DNA of 6,637 nt from Actinomycetes bacterium (GCA_024641205.1 JAHEDM010000155.1:1-6637); one strand, 5' to 3'; shown: positions 1-5,734, numbered from the stretch's first letter. Numbers and translations are program-made. The notes: generated by a model from the letters alone, not told the origin.

Positions 1-88
1 ACGGCACTTCGTGACGTAACGATCAGAGGCCGACCGAACGGCTTCGTGCCTCCACGAGGCGACCGGTGCCGTGAGCCCCACCCGGGCC

Positions 89-2197
89 CTACCGTTCCGG
101 AGCGCCCGCCTCAATCCAATCGATGATGGTCTGGATGTCGGCCTCGGGCAGCGAGCCGCTCGGAGGCATAACCACACCGTCTGGATGCGTCCCCGTCAAG
201 GTCTGAACCAATCTGCTCTTGTCCGGGTCACCGGGGATGATCGTCGGGCCACCTTCGCCCGTATTGAGCGCGTCGTCGTAGGTTGTTCCGGTCCAGCCGC
301 CGAATGTCCCGTGACACATCGTGCAGGAAGCCTGAAAGATGGGGAGCACGTCGGCCTCAAAAGTCGGAGGCCCGGCCGAGGGAGGCCCCCCGGCCCCCGC
401 GAAGGCTCGGATGTGAGCGGTCACTTCGATGATCTGCTGGGTGGAGAGAATGCCTCCCCAGGCGATCATCGATGTGGCGGGATGTCCCAGACCGATGGAG
501 TCGATGATCTGGCGGTCGGTTTGTGAAGCCTGCCAAACGGGATCGCTGAGCGACGGCCCGATACCACCTTCGCCGGCCGGGCCGTGACATTGTGAGCAGA
601 GCTGAGCGTAGACCTCGCTGCCGGTGGCGGTGGGAGGCGGAACGCTTGGCACTTCGGGCGGAAGGTCTACGGGTGGGTTCGCCTCCCAGGCGCGTATGTA
701 GGCGACGAGCGCATTCACCTGCTCGTCGCTCAACGGTCCGCCAAATGCCGAGCCGAAAGGTGACATGCCGAAGGCGGGTTGACCCTGGGAGATAATGGCC
801 CGGATCGTCTGGTCGTCGCGAGTTTTCAAATACTCGGCGGTGCTGATCGGGGCAATGATGTCTCCCACCCTCGCCGGGTTGGCCCCACCTTCGCCCAAAT
901 CCCCGTGGCAAGATGCGCAGTTCTGCGAGAACAGTTCCTGGCCGGAGGCGAGATCCGGCGTGGCGGACGCTTCAACGATATAGGCCACCAGGGCATCTAG
1001 CTGCTCGTCGGTGAGGACCTCACCCCATACGGGCATGGTTTCATGTGCGCCCCCCTGTGCAATGGCGGCGACGGCCGCTTCCATCGAATCGGCCGTAGGG
1101 ACGCGTTGCGCATGACACACGGAACAGTGCTGCTCAAAGAGACCTTCGCCTGCCGGGTAGGCGGCAGGGTCTATAACGTAGGTTGCCAGCGCCTGGATGT
1201 CCGTTTCCACCAGCGTGCCGCCAAAAGAGGGCATTTCCAGGTGCCCGCCTCCCTTGACGATCAGGTCGCGCAACTCTTCCTCGTCGCCTTCAAATACCAC
1301 CGAGCGTCCGTGACAGGATGCGCACAGCTGGGTCCAAAGGCGCTGACCGTCTGGAGCCGTGAGAAAGTTGAGCAATTGGGCTTGCTCACCGCTGCTGAGC
1401 ACCTCATTCCAATCGGGGATTTCGACGCCCGCATGGGGCTGGAAGTCGGCACCCAGCTCGAGGGCGCTCCGGAGATCGATGGCGTTGGCCTCGATCAACT
1501 GGTCGACCGTGTGGCATTCAGCGCACGCATCTGCAAAGACCGTGCTTCCGTTGGGGGCGAGGATGAAGCCGACGAGCGAGTCGATCTCGTCGGCCGACAG
1601 GTCGGAGTTCCAGGAGGGCATGCCCTCGTGGGTGCCGGTGGAAATCAGGGCAAAGAGATCGGTGCCCGGCGCGACGGCCACCGTCGGGCCGTGGCAATTG
1701 GCGCAGTTATCTGCATACAGAATGGCTGTGCGATCGCCTTCGACGGTGGCACTGGCCGGCGGTGGAGCTGCCTCGATCGCTTGCACGGTGAGGAAGATCG
1801 CCGCTGCCATTCCCGCAACCGTGATGCCGGTCACCATCGGGCGGCTCGAGGGGTGCCTTTTCCTCGAACGGTCGATCCAGGGAAGCAGGATCAGGAAGGT
1901 TATGGCTATCACCGGTAGGACGATGACACCGATGACCTCTAGATCACCGGGAAAGAACTTCAGCAGCTGGAACAGGAAAAGGAAGTACCACTCCGGCCGG
2001 GGCGTGTACTCGGTATCGCTCGGGTCGGCGATCTCCTCCAGGCTGGCACCAAGAAAGTAGGCGAGCGCCACGAGGGCCACGAAAATGATGAAGGCGACGA
2101 CGACATCTTTGAAGATGATGTCCGGCCAGAATGGTGAACCCTTCTTCTTCTGTTCTTCGTACTCCTTCAGGTAGTCCTCGCGTTCTTGTTTCTTCAT
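89..2197 (-). CDS. qcrC: Cytochrome b C-terminal domain (subunit IV) fused to heptaheme cytochrome c, bc-complex subunit
   Basis: This 702-residue protein is a membrane subunit of a quinol:cytochrome c oxidoreductase. Residues 1-145 form a subunit IV-like cytochrome b C-terminal domain: a charged cytoplasmic N-terminus, three membrane segments (about 31-50, 87-107, 121-141) and the Qo-site PEWY motif at 68-71. After a Pro/Ala linker come seven CxxCH heme c motifs, with first Cys at 165, 225, 292, 358, 427, 534 and 625. Candidate distal Met ligands are M193, M322, M388, M478, M577 and M677; the second domain has none. Domains 5 and 6 look like ordinary class I cytochromes c, and domain 7 resembles the planctomycete-type cytochrome c (PSCyt1-like). 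Pro-rich linkers lie near 507-523 and 601-611. The ATG at 2197 was chosen because it lies 4 bp after the qcrB stop and begins at the conserved hydrophilic start; an upstream ATG at 2302 would overlap qcrB by about 100 bp. Bacillus QcrC is about 255 residues with one heme. Confidence 0.95.
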   Translation of the reverse strand: MKKQEREDYLKEYEEQKKKGSPFWPDIIFKDVVVAFIIFVALVALAYFLGASLEEIADPSDTEYTPRPEWYFLFLFQLLKFFPGDLEVIGVIVLPVIAITFLILLPWIDRSRKRHPSSRPMVTGITVAGMAAAIFLTVQAIEAAPPPASATVEGDRTAILYADNCANCHGPTVAVAPGTDLFALISTGTHEGMPSWNSDLSADEIDSLVGFILAPNGSTVFADACAECHTVDQLIEANAIDLRSALELGADFQPHAGVEIPDWNEVLSSGEQAQLLNFLTAPDGQRLWTQLCASCHGRSVVFEGDEEELRDLIVKGGGHLEMPSFGGTLVETDIQALATYVIDPAAYPAGEGLFEQHCSVCHAQRVPTADSMEAAVAAIAQGGAHETMPVWGEVLTDEQLDALVAYIVEASATPDLASGQELFSQNCASCHGDLGEGGANPARVGDIIAPISTAEYLKTRDDQTIRAIISQGQPAFGMSPFGSAFGGPLSDEQVNALVAYIRAWEANPPVDLPPEVPSVPPPTATGSEVYAQLCSQCHGPAGEGGIGPSLSDPVWQASQTDRQIIDSIGLGHPATSMIAWGGILSTQQIIEVTAHIRAFAGAGGPPSAGPPTFEADVLPIFQASCTMCHGTFGGWTGTTYDDALNTGEGGPTIIPGDPDKSRLVQTLTGTHPDGVVMPPSGSLPEADIQTIIDWIEAGAPER
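311..325 (-). other. Heme c site 7 of the fusion (CTMCH), PSCyt1-like domain
   Basis: Codons for residues 625-629. The surrounding pattern (DVLPIFQASC before the motif, PGDPDKSRL at 655-663, MPP at 677-679, IIDWIEAGAP at 691-700) resembles the cytochrome c domain common in planctomycete-type proteins rather than domains 1-6. The candidate distal ligand is M677. Confidence 0.85.
584..598 (-). other. Heme c site 6 of the fusion (CSQCH)
   Basis: Codons for residues 534-538, followed by GPAGEGG. The candidate distal ligand is M577. The domain is set off from domain 5 by a proline-rich linker at about 507-523. Confidence 0.9.
905..919 (-). other. Heme c site 5 of the fusion (CASCH)
   Basis: Codons for residues 427-431. 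It is followed by GDLGEGG, as in ordinary class I cytochromes c, and the candidate distal ligand is M478. Length and pattern differ from domains 1-4, which are shorter. Confidence 0.9.
1112..1126 (-). other. Heme c site 4 of the fusion (CSVCH)
   Basis: Codons for residues 358-362. The candidate distal ligand is M388 (context AHETMPVW). Confidence 0.9.
1310..1324 (-). other. Heme c site 3 of the fusion (CASCH)
   Basis: Codons for residues 292-296. The candidate distal ligand is M322 (context GHLEMPSF), sharing the His three residues before Met with domains 1 and 4. Confidence 0.9.
1511..1525 (-). other. Heme c site 2 of the fusion (CAECH), no Met ligand
   Basis: Codons for residues 225-229. 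No methionine occurs anywhere in the domain (about 215-280). Where sister domains have MP(S/V)(W/F), this one has IPDW (I260). The only spare histidine is H255, so bis-His or five-coordinate heme is possible. Confidence 0.88.
1691..1705 (-). other. Heme c site 1 of the fusion (CANCH)
   Basis: Codons for residues 165-169. The likely distal ligand is M193 in a GMPSW context, three residues after H190. This is the heme domain closest to the membrane part, so it is the likely first acceptor of electrons from the Rieske cluster (inference). Confidence 0.9.
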
Positions 2198-2201
2198 GGC
2201 G

Positions 2202-2861
2202 CTACTCGCCTCGCTTCGGCACAGAAGTAATCCCGTTGCGGATGACGAGATAGAGGTGAATCCCCACCAGGAGAAGGAGCACCGACGGAAGCACCCACAC
2301 ATGCGCCCCGAAGAAACGACTGAGTGTCAGCCCGGATATCTCTTCTCCGCCGAGCATGAGCGCTCGAATCGTGTCGCCGAACACCGGGGTCACTTCGCCG
2401 ATCTTTGTACCCACTACTGTTGCCCAGTAGGCCCGTTGATCCCACGGCAGCAGGTACCCGGTGAACCCAAAAGCAAAAGTCAGCAGGAGCAGCGCGACGC
2501 CGGTGATCCAGGTGAACTCGCGAGGGTACTTGTAGGCCCCGTAGACGATCACGCGAATCATGTGCAGAACTACCAGCAACACCATGGCGCTGGCTCCCCA
2601 GTGATGCAGACCGCGGATCAGCCAGCCGAACGGAAGCTCGTTGGTTATATAAGTCACGCTGGCATAGGCCAGCTGCGGATCGGGCACGTAGTACAAGGTC
2701 AGCAGAATGCCGGTGACTATCTGGATGACCATCGCAAAGAGCGTGGCGCTGCCGAGCGTATAGGCCCAATTGATCTTCGGGATCTTCCGCAGGAAGACCG
2801 TGCCGTAGATGGTTCGCCAACCGCTCCGATCGTTCAGCCAGTCACCGAGTTTTGTCGTCAT
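2202..2861 (-). CDS. qcrB: Cytochrome b6-like N-terminal cytochrome b subunit of the bc complex
   Basis: This 219-residue protein holds the four-helix heme b core of the complex, in the cytoplasmic membrane. It moves electrons from the quinol-oxidising Qo site to the quinone-reducing Qi site. Heme ligands are clear: H86 and H100 in helix B, H187 and H202 in helix D, the same numbers as in chloroplast cytochrome b6; the 14 intervening residues between the last two are b6-type. Membrane helices lie at about 36-57, 80-105, 117-137 and 185-207. The GYLLPW motif (135-140) and LHHWGAS (85-91) are family hallmarks. The protein stops after helix D, and the remaining cytochrome b helices are in the next gene, so cytochrome b is split. 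T35 occupies the place of the Cys that binds the extra heme ci in b6 and Bacillus QcrB. The ATG lies 1 bp after the qcrA stop, with AGGAAG at 2869-2874 as ribosome binding site. Confidence 0.96.
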   Translation of the reverse strand: MTTKLGDWLNDRSGWRTIYGTVFLRKIPKINWAYTLGSATLFAMVIQIVTGILLTLYYVPDPQLAYASVTYITNELPFGWLIRGLHHWGASAMVLLVVLHMIRVIVYGAYKYPREFTWITGVALLLLTFAFGFTGYLLPWDQRAYWATVVGTKIGEVTPVFGDTIRALMLGGEEISGLTLSRFFGAHVWVLPSVLLLLVGIHLYLVIRNGITSVPKRGE

Positions 2862-2862
2862 A

Positions 2863-3414
2863 TCACAACTTCCTGATGAAGATCTGACCGTCCTCCACTT
2901 TTGTTTCGAACCGGTCGAGCGGTCGGGGCGGAGGCCCCTCGAGCACGGACCCGTCCGGCCCGAAGACCGCGTTATGGCAGGGACAGAAGAATCCGTCCTG
3001 TTCTTCTACCCATCGGACGCGGCATCCAAGGTGCGTGCAGATGTTGGAGAGCGCCAAGAAGTCGGTTCCATTGTCGGTTGAAACGAAAACCGACAGTTCC
3101 TCCGTTGTGGTGAGGTAGCCCGCTCTGCGTTCGACGGTCGCCTTCATGAGGGTCTTCGAACCGGTTTCAACCGAACTGGCCGATCCGAGACGGATCCATT
3201 CTTCACTAGCTCCCTGCTCCTTTACCGGACCGGCAACATAGAAGATCGCCGGCACGGCGACCGCGGCGGCCATGGCGCCGGACATAGCACCAACGCTGGT
3301 GATCAGGAATTTGCGACGGGTGACCTCCTGGTCCCGGGGGTCGTCCTGCGCCGGGCCTTCAGGCGCTGGTGCCTGCTCATCAGCGTCATTTGGGCGACTT
3401 GTCTCTTCCGCCAC
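2863..3414 (-). CDS. qcrA: Rieske 2Fe-2S iron-sulfur subunit of the bc complex, Tat-anchored
   Basis: This 183-residue Rieske protein takes an electron from quinol at the Qo site and passes it to cytochrome c, here probably the fused hemes of the downstream qcrC product. The cluster motifs are complete: CTHLGC at 126-131 (C126, H128, disulfide C131) and CPCH at 144-147 (C144, disulfide C146, H147). The Pro loop GPPPRPLD is at 160-167. The N-terminus is an acidic, Pro-rich cytoplasmic stretch (about 1-29). A twin-arginine motif TRRKFL (32-37) and one hydrophobic segment (about 38-61) follow, so it is a Tat-exported, uncleaved anchor with the cluster domain outside the membrane. The start is a GTG, supported by GGAGAGG at 3423-3429, eight bases upstream; no ATG is suitably placed. 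It is the first gene of the minus-strand operon, 1 bp ahead of qcrB. Confidence 0.96.
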   Translation of the reverse strand: MAEETSRPNDADEQAPAPEGPAQDDPRDQEVTRRKFLITSVGAMSGAMAAAVAVPAIFYVAGPVKEQGASEEWIRLGSASSVETGSKTLMKATVERRAGYLTTTEELSVFVSTDNGTDFLALSNICTHLGCRVRWVEEQDGFFCPCHNAVFGPDGSVLEGPPPRPLDRFETKVEDGQIFIRKL

Positions 3415-3453
3415 CGGACCTACCTCTCCAACCGACAGTTTCGCACCGGACCT
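3412..3453. repeat. 10-bp direct repeat pair at the qcrA start and promoter
   Basis: CACCGGACCT occurs at 3412-3421, overlapping the qcrA start codon, and again at 3444-3453, next to the candidate -10 element. The two copies are identical and 32 bp apart. On the minus strand the copies read AGGTCCGGTG; the upstream copy also offers a GTG, but it is out of frame with qcrA. Function unknown. Confidence 0.6.
3423..3429 (-). promoter_or_regulatory. Ribosome binding site of qcrA
   Basis: GGAGAGG on the minus strand, 8 bases before the GTG at 3414. It decides the GTG start of the Rieske gene. Confidence 0.75.
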
Positions 3454-3458
3454 TTATA
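3453..3458 (-). promoter_or_regulatory. Candidate -10 element for the qcr operon
   Basis: TATAAA on the minus strand, about 39 bases before the qcrA GTG. It stands out in a GC-rich gap and would give a short leader containing the ribosome binding site. No good TTGACA-like -35 is seen at the usual spacing, so the call is weak. Confidence 0.3.
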
Positions 3459-3539
3459 GCAGCAATGGTCCCTACCGATAGAGTCATCCGGCCCTTCCTA
3501 GCGAGGATACCGACGGACCAAAGGTGGCACGTGGCGACC

Positions 3540-3545
3540 TACACT
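3540..3545 (+). promoter_or_regulatory. Candidate -10 element for leaderless ccmA
   Basis: TACACT fits the TAnnnT pattern of housekeeping promoters in high-GC bacteria and ends 8 bases before the GTG at 3554. It would place the transcript start at or next to that codon, giving a leaderless mRNA, which agrees with the absence of a Shine-Dalgarno sequence there. No clear -35 is visible. Confidence 0.3.
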
Positions 3546-3553
3546 TCCCGGCT

Positions 3554-4216
3554 GTGAAAGAGGGAGTCCCCATCGCCGCGTTGTCTGGTGTCGGCGTCCG
3601 CTTCGGGCGGATGCCGGTTTTGCGCGGCGTCGATCTGCGCATCGACCCGGGCGAGGTAGTCGGCATCGTTGGTCCGAACGGCTCAGGCAAGTCAACGCTC
3701 CTGCGCATTCTGGCCACCCTCCTCAAACCCACGGAAGGTTCTGCCTCCGTTCTCGGCGCCCACGTCGGCTCCAACGGGATCCTGGCCGCCCGGAGCGGAA
3801 TAGCTTTGCTCGGCCACCACCCCGGTCTTTGGGCGGAGCTGACCCTGGAGGAGAACCTGACCTTCATCGCCCGGATGGCAGGAGCCCCCACCGACGGAGT
3901 AGCCACTGCCCTCGAACAGGTGGGCCTGGGCGGCGCCAAACAACGGCGTGCGGACCACTCCTCCCACGGCATGCAACGCCGCGTCGAGTTTGCCCGGGTG
4001 CTCCTCATCAAACCTCAACTGCTTCTCCTCGACGAGGCCCACGCCGGCCTGGACCGAGCCGCCCAGAAGCTGGTCAACGTCACGGTGTCCGATGTCCGGC
4101 GGCGGGCAGGAGCGGTCGTGCTGGTTTCCCATGAACCGGACCGGATGCTTCCCCTGGTCGACCGCACGTATCACCTGGAGGGCGGATCACTGCTCCCGAA
4201 CGGACCAGCATCGTGA
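3554..4216 (+). CDS. ccmA: Heme exporter/cytochrome c biogenesis ABC transporter ATP-binding protein CcmA
   Basis: This is the cytoplasmic ATPase of the CcmABCD complex, whose ATP hydrolysis releases heme-loaded CcmE from CcmC and CcmD. Counted from the GTG at 3554 (220 residues), the Walker A GPNGSGKST is at 40-48, the signature region SSHGMQRR at 136-143, Walker B LLLLD at 156-160 with catalytic E161, and the switch H193. The Q-loop region reads GHHPG (87-91), where E. coli CcmA has GHQPG, so His replaces the Gln. The D-loop reads DEAHAGLD rather than the common DEP form. An in-frame GTG at 3524 would add ten residues; neither start has a Shine-Dalgarno sequence. I prefer 3554 because it gives the usual family length and sits just after a TAnnnT element. 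It overlaps ccmB by 4 bp and opens the ccm operon, which fixes the subfamily among similar ABC ATPases. Confidence 0.9.
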   Translation: MKEGVPIAALSGVGVRFGRMPVLRGVDLRIDPGEVVGIVGPNGSGKSTLLRILATLLKPTEGSASVLGAHVGSNGILAARSGIALLGHHPGLWAELTLEENLTFIARMAGAPTDGVATALEQVGLGGAKQRRADHSSHGMQRRVEFARVLLIKPQLLLLDEAHAGLDRAAQKLVNVTVSDVRRRAGAVVLVSHEPDRMLPLVDRTYHLEGGSLLPNGPAS

Positions 4217-4893
4217 ACGGACAAACGTTCTGGCGTCAGGTCAAGGAGATCGCTCGCAAGGATCTCCTGATTGAAGGTCGCGCCGGGGAAGCCCTCTTCA
4301 TCACGATTCCGTTCGGAGCGGTCGCCCTCATGCTCATTCCTCTGGCGATCGGGACGGACAAGCCACTCCTGGCCCAGGTCGGTCCCGGGATGTTCCTCGC
4401 CGTGGCCTTGCTCTTTGGCATGCTGGTGGCTTTCCGGCAGACGGCGGCAGACTCCACACCCCAACGAGAGTTGCTCACTCTGCTCGGCACCGATCCCGCC
4501 GCGCAGTTCGTCGGCCGGATGGCCACCAGCACCCTGCTTCTGCTCGTATTCGAAGCGGTGCTCGCCCCGGTGACCATCATCCTCTACAACCCCGGCCGTA
4601 TCCCCGGCTGGCCCTGGCTGCTCCTCGTCATGTTCCTACTGGCGCTGGGACTTTCGCTGGTTGGCACTTTGGCCGGCTCGGTGACTGCCGGTCTGCGCAC
4701 CCGTAATACCCTGACTCCGTTGCTGGTTGCCCCCCTGTCGATGCCGCTCTTGCTTGCATCCGCCCAGGTCGTCGAAGCTTTACGCGAGGAGGCGAGTATC
4801 CTGCTTTGGATCGCGTTGCTCGCCACCATGAACTTGGCGATCGCGGTGATTGGTGTGTTGACTGCAAGGCCGCTGGAGGAGTCATCTCGATGA
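4213..4893 (+). CDS. ccmB: Heme exporter/cytochrome c maturation ABC transporter permease CcmB
   Basis: This 226-residue integral membrane protein is the permease partner of CcmA. Six hydrophobic segments can be drawn at about 27-45, 56-74, 105-125, 134-157, 167-187 and 196-216, as expected for the CcmB family. The amphipathic start ARKDLLIEGRAGEAL (14-28) and the segment TPLLVAPLSMPLLLAS (168-183) match the family pattern. It begins at a GTG inside a GTGA overlap with the ccmA stop, with no good ribosome binding site, so translation is probably coupled to ccmA. Its own end overlaps the ccmC start by ATGA. Length is close to the E. coli protein (220 residues). No anomalies were seen. Confidence 0.94.
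   Translation: MNGQTFWRQVKEIARKDLLIEGRAGEALFITIPFGAVALMLIPLAIGTDKPLLAQVGPGMFLAVALLFGMLVAFRQTAADSTPQRELLTLLGTDPAAQFVGRMATSTLLLLVFEAVLAPVTIILYNPGRIPGWPWLLLVMFLLALGLSLVGTLAGSVTAGLRTRNTLTPLLVAPLSMPLLLASAQVVEALREEASILLWIALLATMNLAIAVIGVLTARPLEESSR
4875..4881 (+). promoter_or_regulatory. Ribosome binding site of ccmC
   Basis: GGAGGAG inside the end of ccmB, 8 bases before the ATG at 4890. It settles the ccmC start over in-frame starts further upstream, which would run through ccmB. Confidence 0.8.
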
Positions 4894-5624
4894 GAAAACG
4901 TTCGCTCATAGTGATCAACCTCTTGGCGGTTCTGGCGATCGGGACGGGCTTCACCTTCGCGGTGCTGGCGCCTTCCGAACGCACCCAGGGCGACTTCGCC
5001 AAGATCATGTTCGTGCACGTCCCTTCTGCGTGGCTCGCCTTTCTTGCTTTCGGCGTGACGCTGGTAGGCGGCGTCGTCTGGCTGGTCAAAAAATCACCTT
5101 TGGCGGATCGGATCGCCGCGAGTTCTGCCGAGGTGGGCGTTTTCTTCACCGGGTTGGCTCTGGTGACGGGCATGATCTGGGGCTACCCGGTGTGGGGAAC
5201 ATTCTGGGACTGGGGCGACGCTCGCATGATGTCGACCGCCATCATGTTCTTCGTCTACGTCGGCTACCTGGCGCTGCGCCGCAGCATCCCGGATCCGGAG
5301 ACGAGAGCCAGGCGCTCCGCAGTCCTCGGGATCATCGCTTTCGTGCAGGTGCCCCTGGTGTACTTCTCGGTCACCTTGTTTCGCACCCTCCACCAGGGTA
5401 CGACCGTTGTTCGCCCGGATGCCCCCATCGACCCTGAATTCCTGCGGGCGCTCATGATCAACCTCGGGGCCTTCACCCTCGTCTACCTGGCCTTCACCGG
5501 CTGGAGAACGAGGTTGGCTCGTATGGAAGACGAGCTGGAAGAGGCGGAAGCTGTTTCCGACTTTGAGATCGCCGGGTCGGGCATCACCGCACCACGGCTC
5601 GGGGAGGTGACCGGCGATGTCTGA
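4890..5624 (+). CDS. ccmC: Heme lyase/heme-handling protein CcmC
   Basis: This 244-residue membrane protein of the heme-handling family presents heme to CcmE on the outer face of the membrane. The tryptophan-rich WWD domain runs from W97 to R112 (WGYPVWGTFWDWGDAR). The two expected axial histidines are present: H43 (FVHVPSAW) and H168 (TLHQG), corresponding to H60 and H184 of the E. coli protein. Six membrane segments lie at about 7-27, 42-65, 83-97, 113-130, 144-163 and 187-204. Length matches E. coli CcmC (245). The C-terminal tail (about 208-244) is acidic and hydrophilic. The ATG overlaps the ccmB stop (ATGA) and has a strong Shine-Dalgarno site. The last 8 bp overlap ccmD. The position between ccmB and ccmD-ccmE, and the short length, separate it from the related CcmF and the ResC/CcsA family. 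Confidence 0.96.
   Translation: MRKRSLIVINLLAVLAIGTGFTFAVLAPSERTQGDFAKIMFVHVPSAWLAFLAFGVTLVGGVVWLVKKSPLADRIAASSAEVGVFFTGLALVTGMIWGYPVWGTFWDWGDARMMSTAIMFFVYVGYLALRRSIPDPETRARRSAVLGIIAFVQVPLVYFSVTLFRTLHQGTTVVRPDAPIDPEFLRALMINLGAFTLVYLAFTGWRTRLARMEDELEEAEAVSDFEIAGSGITAPRLGEVTGDV
5603..5610 (+). promoter_or_regulatory. Ribosome binding site of ccmD
   Basis: GGAGGTGA, a full match to the core anti-Shine-Dalgarno complement, six bases before the ATG at 5617 and within the end of ccmC. It is the strongest such site in the window and supports the very small ccmD gene. Confidence 0.8.
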
Positions 5625-5730
5625 GGGTTGGGTTGTCTTTGGCTACTCGGTCGTGTACGGCTTCATGATCCTCTACACGCTGTATCTCTTCGGGCGTACC
5701 CGCAGAATCAACCGCCGCAAGGAGGGCTGA
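5617..5730 (+). CDS. ccmD: Small membrane protein CcmD, cytochrome c maturation
   Basis: This is a 37-residue protein with one hydrophobic segment (about 5-25) and a strongly basic tail (RTRRINRRK at 27-35), giving the usual topology for CcmD, which tethers CcmC and CcmE to the CcmAB ATPase. The GY...Y pattern (G9, Y10, Y14) before the core and a cluster of aromatic residues fit this poorly conserved family. The start is supported by a perfect GGAGGTGA site; the gene overlaps ccmC by 8 bp and ends 4 bp before ccmE. Sequence similarity alone would be too weak, so the identification rests mainly on size, topology and the exact position between ccmC and ccmE. Confidence 0.85.
   Translation: MSEGWVVFGYSVVYGFMILYTLYLFGRTRRINRRKEG
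5719..5725 (+). promoter_or_regulatory. Ribosome binding site of ccmE
   Basis: AAGGAGG within the last codons of ccmD, nine bases before the ATG at 5735. Confidence 0.75.
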
Positions 5731-5734
5731 CCAG

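Larger units (their letters stand above)
3415..3553. promoter_or_regulatory. Divergent control region between qcr and ccm operons
   Basis: This 139-bp gap separates the two start codons and must hold the promoter for the qcr operon and probably that for ccm. It contains a perfect 10-bp direct repeat, CACCGGACCT at 3412-3421 and 3444-3453, with starts 32 bp apart (about three helical turns). It also holds an inverted repeat, GGACC at 3448-3452 and GGTCC at 3467-3471, flanking the candidate qcr -10 element. These could be operator sites for a shared regulator, but no known binding motif was recognised. If ccmA starts at 3524, the gap is 30 bp shorter. Confidence 0.55.

Noticed and set aside
1..88. 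Possible terminator downstream of qcrC, with hairpins such as GCCTC-CAC-GAGGC at 48-60
   Set aside because: Stems are only 5 bp, two alternatives compete (TCGTG/CACGA at 44-57), and no U-run follows on the minus strand. No gene is visible in these 88 bases either.
1043..1918. 291-codon open frame on the plus strand, opposite the multiheme gene
   Set aside because: It is antisense to a clear gene, has no recognisable domain, and is Arg/Gly-rich as expected of a shadow frame in high-GC DNA.
89..2197. Reading the multiheme protein as two genes joined by a frameshift or assembly error
   Set aside because: The frame is open without a stop from the PEWY domain through all seven heme sites, with coherent Pro-rich linkers and regular domain spacing.
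2198..2302. Upstream ATG at 2302 that would lengthen the fusion protein by 35 residues
   Set aside because: The added stretch overlaps qcrB in another frame, is Cys- and Ser-rich and unlike any subunit IV start. The ATG at 2197, 4 bp after the qcrB stop, begins the expected hydrophilic N-terminus.
2196..2876. 226-codon plus-strand frame opposite qcrB
   Set aside because: The opposite strand encodes an unmistakable cytochrome b; this frame shows only the low-complexity polar composition of a shadow.
3088..3440. An 11-bp match, AACCGACAGTT, at 3088-3098 in qcrA and 3430-3440 in the gap
   Set aside because: One copy is in coding sequence, the match is short for this length of DNA, and no further copies or symmetry were noticed.
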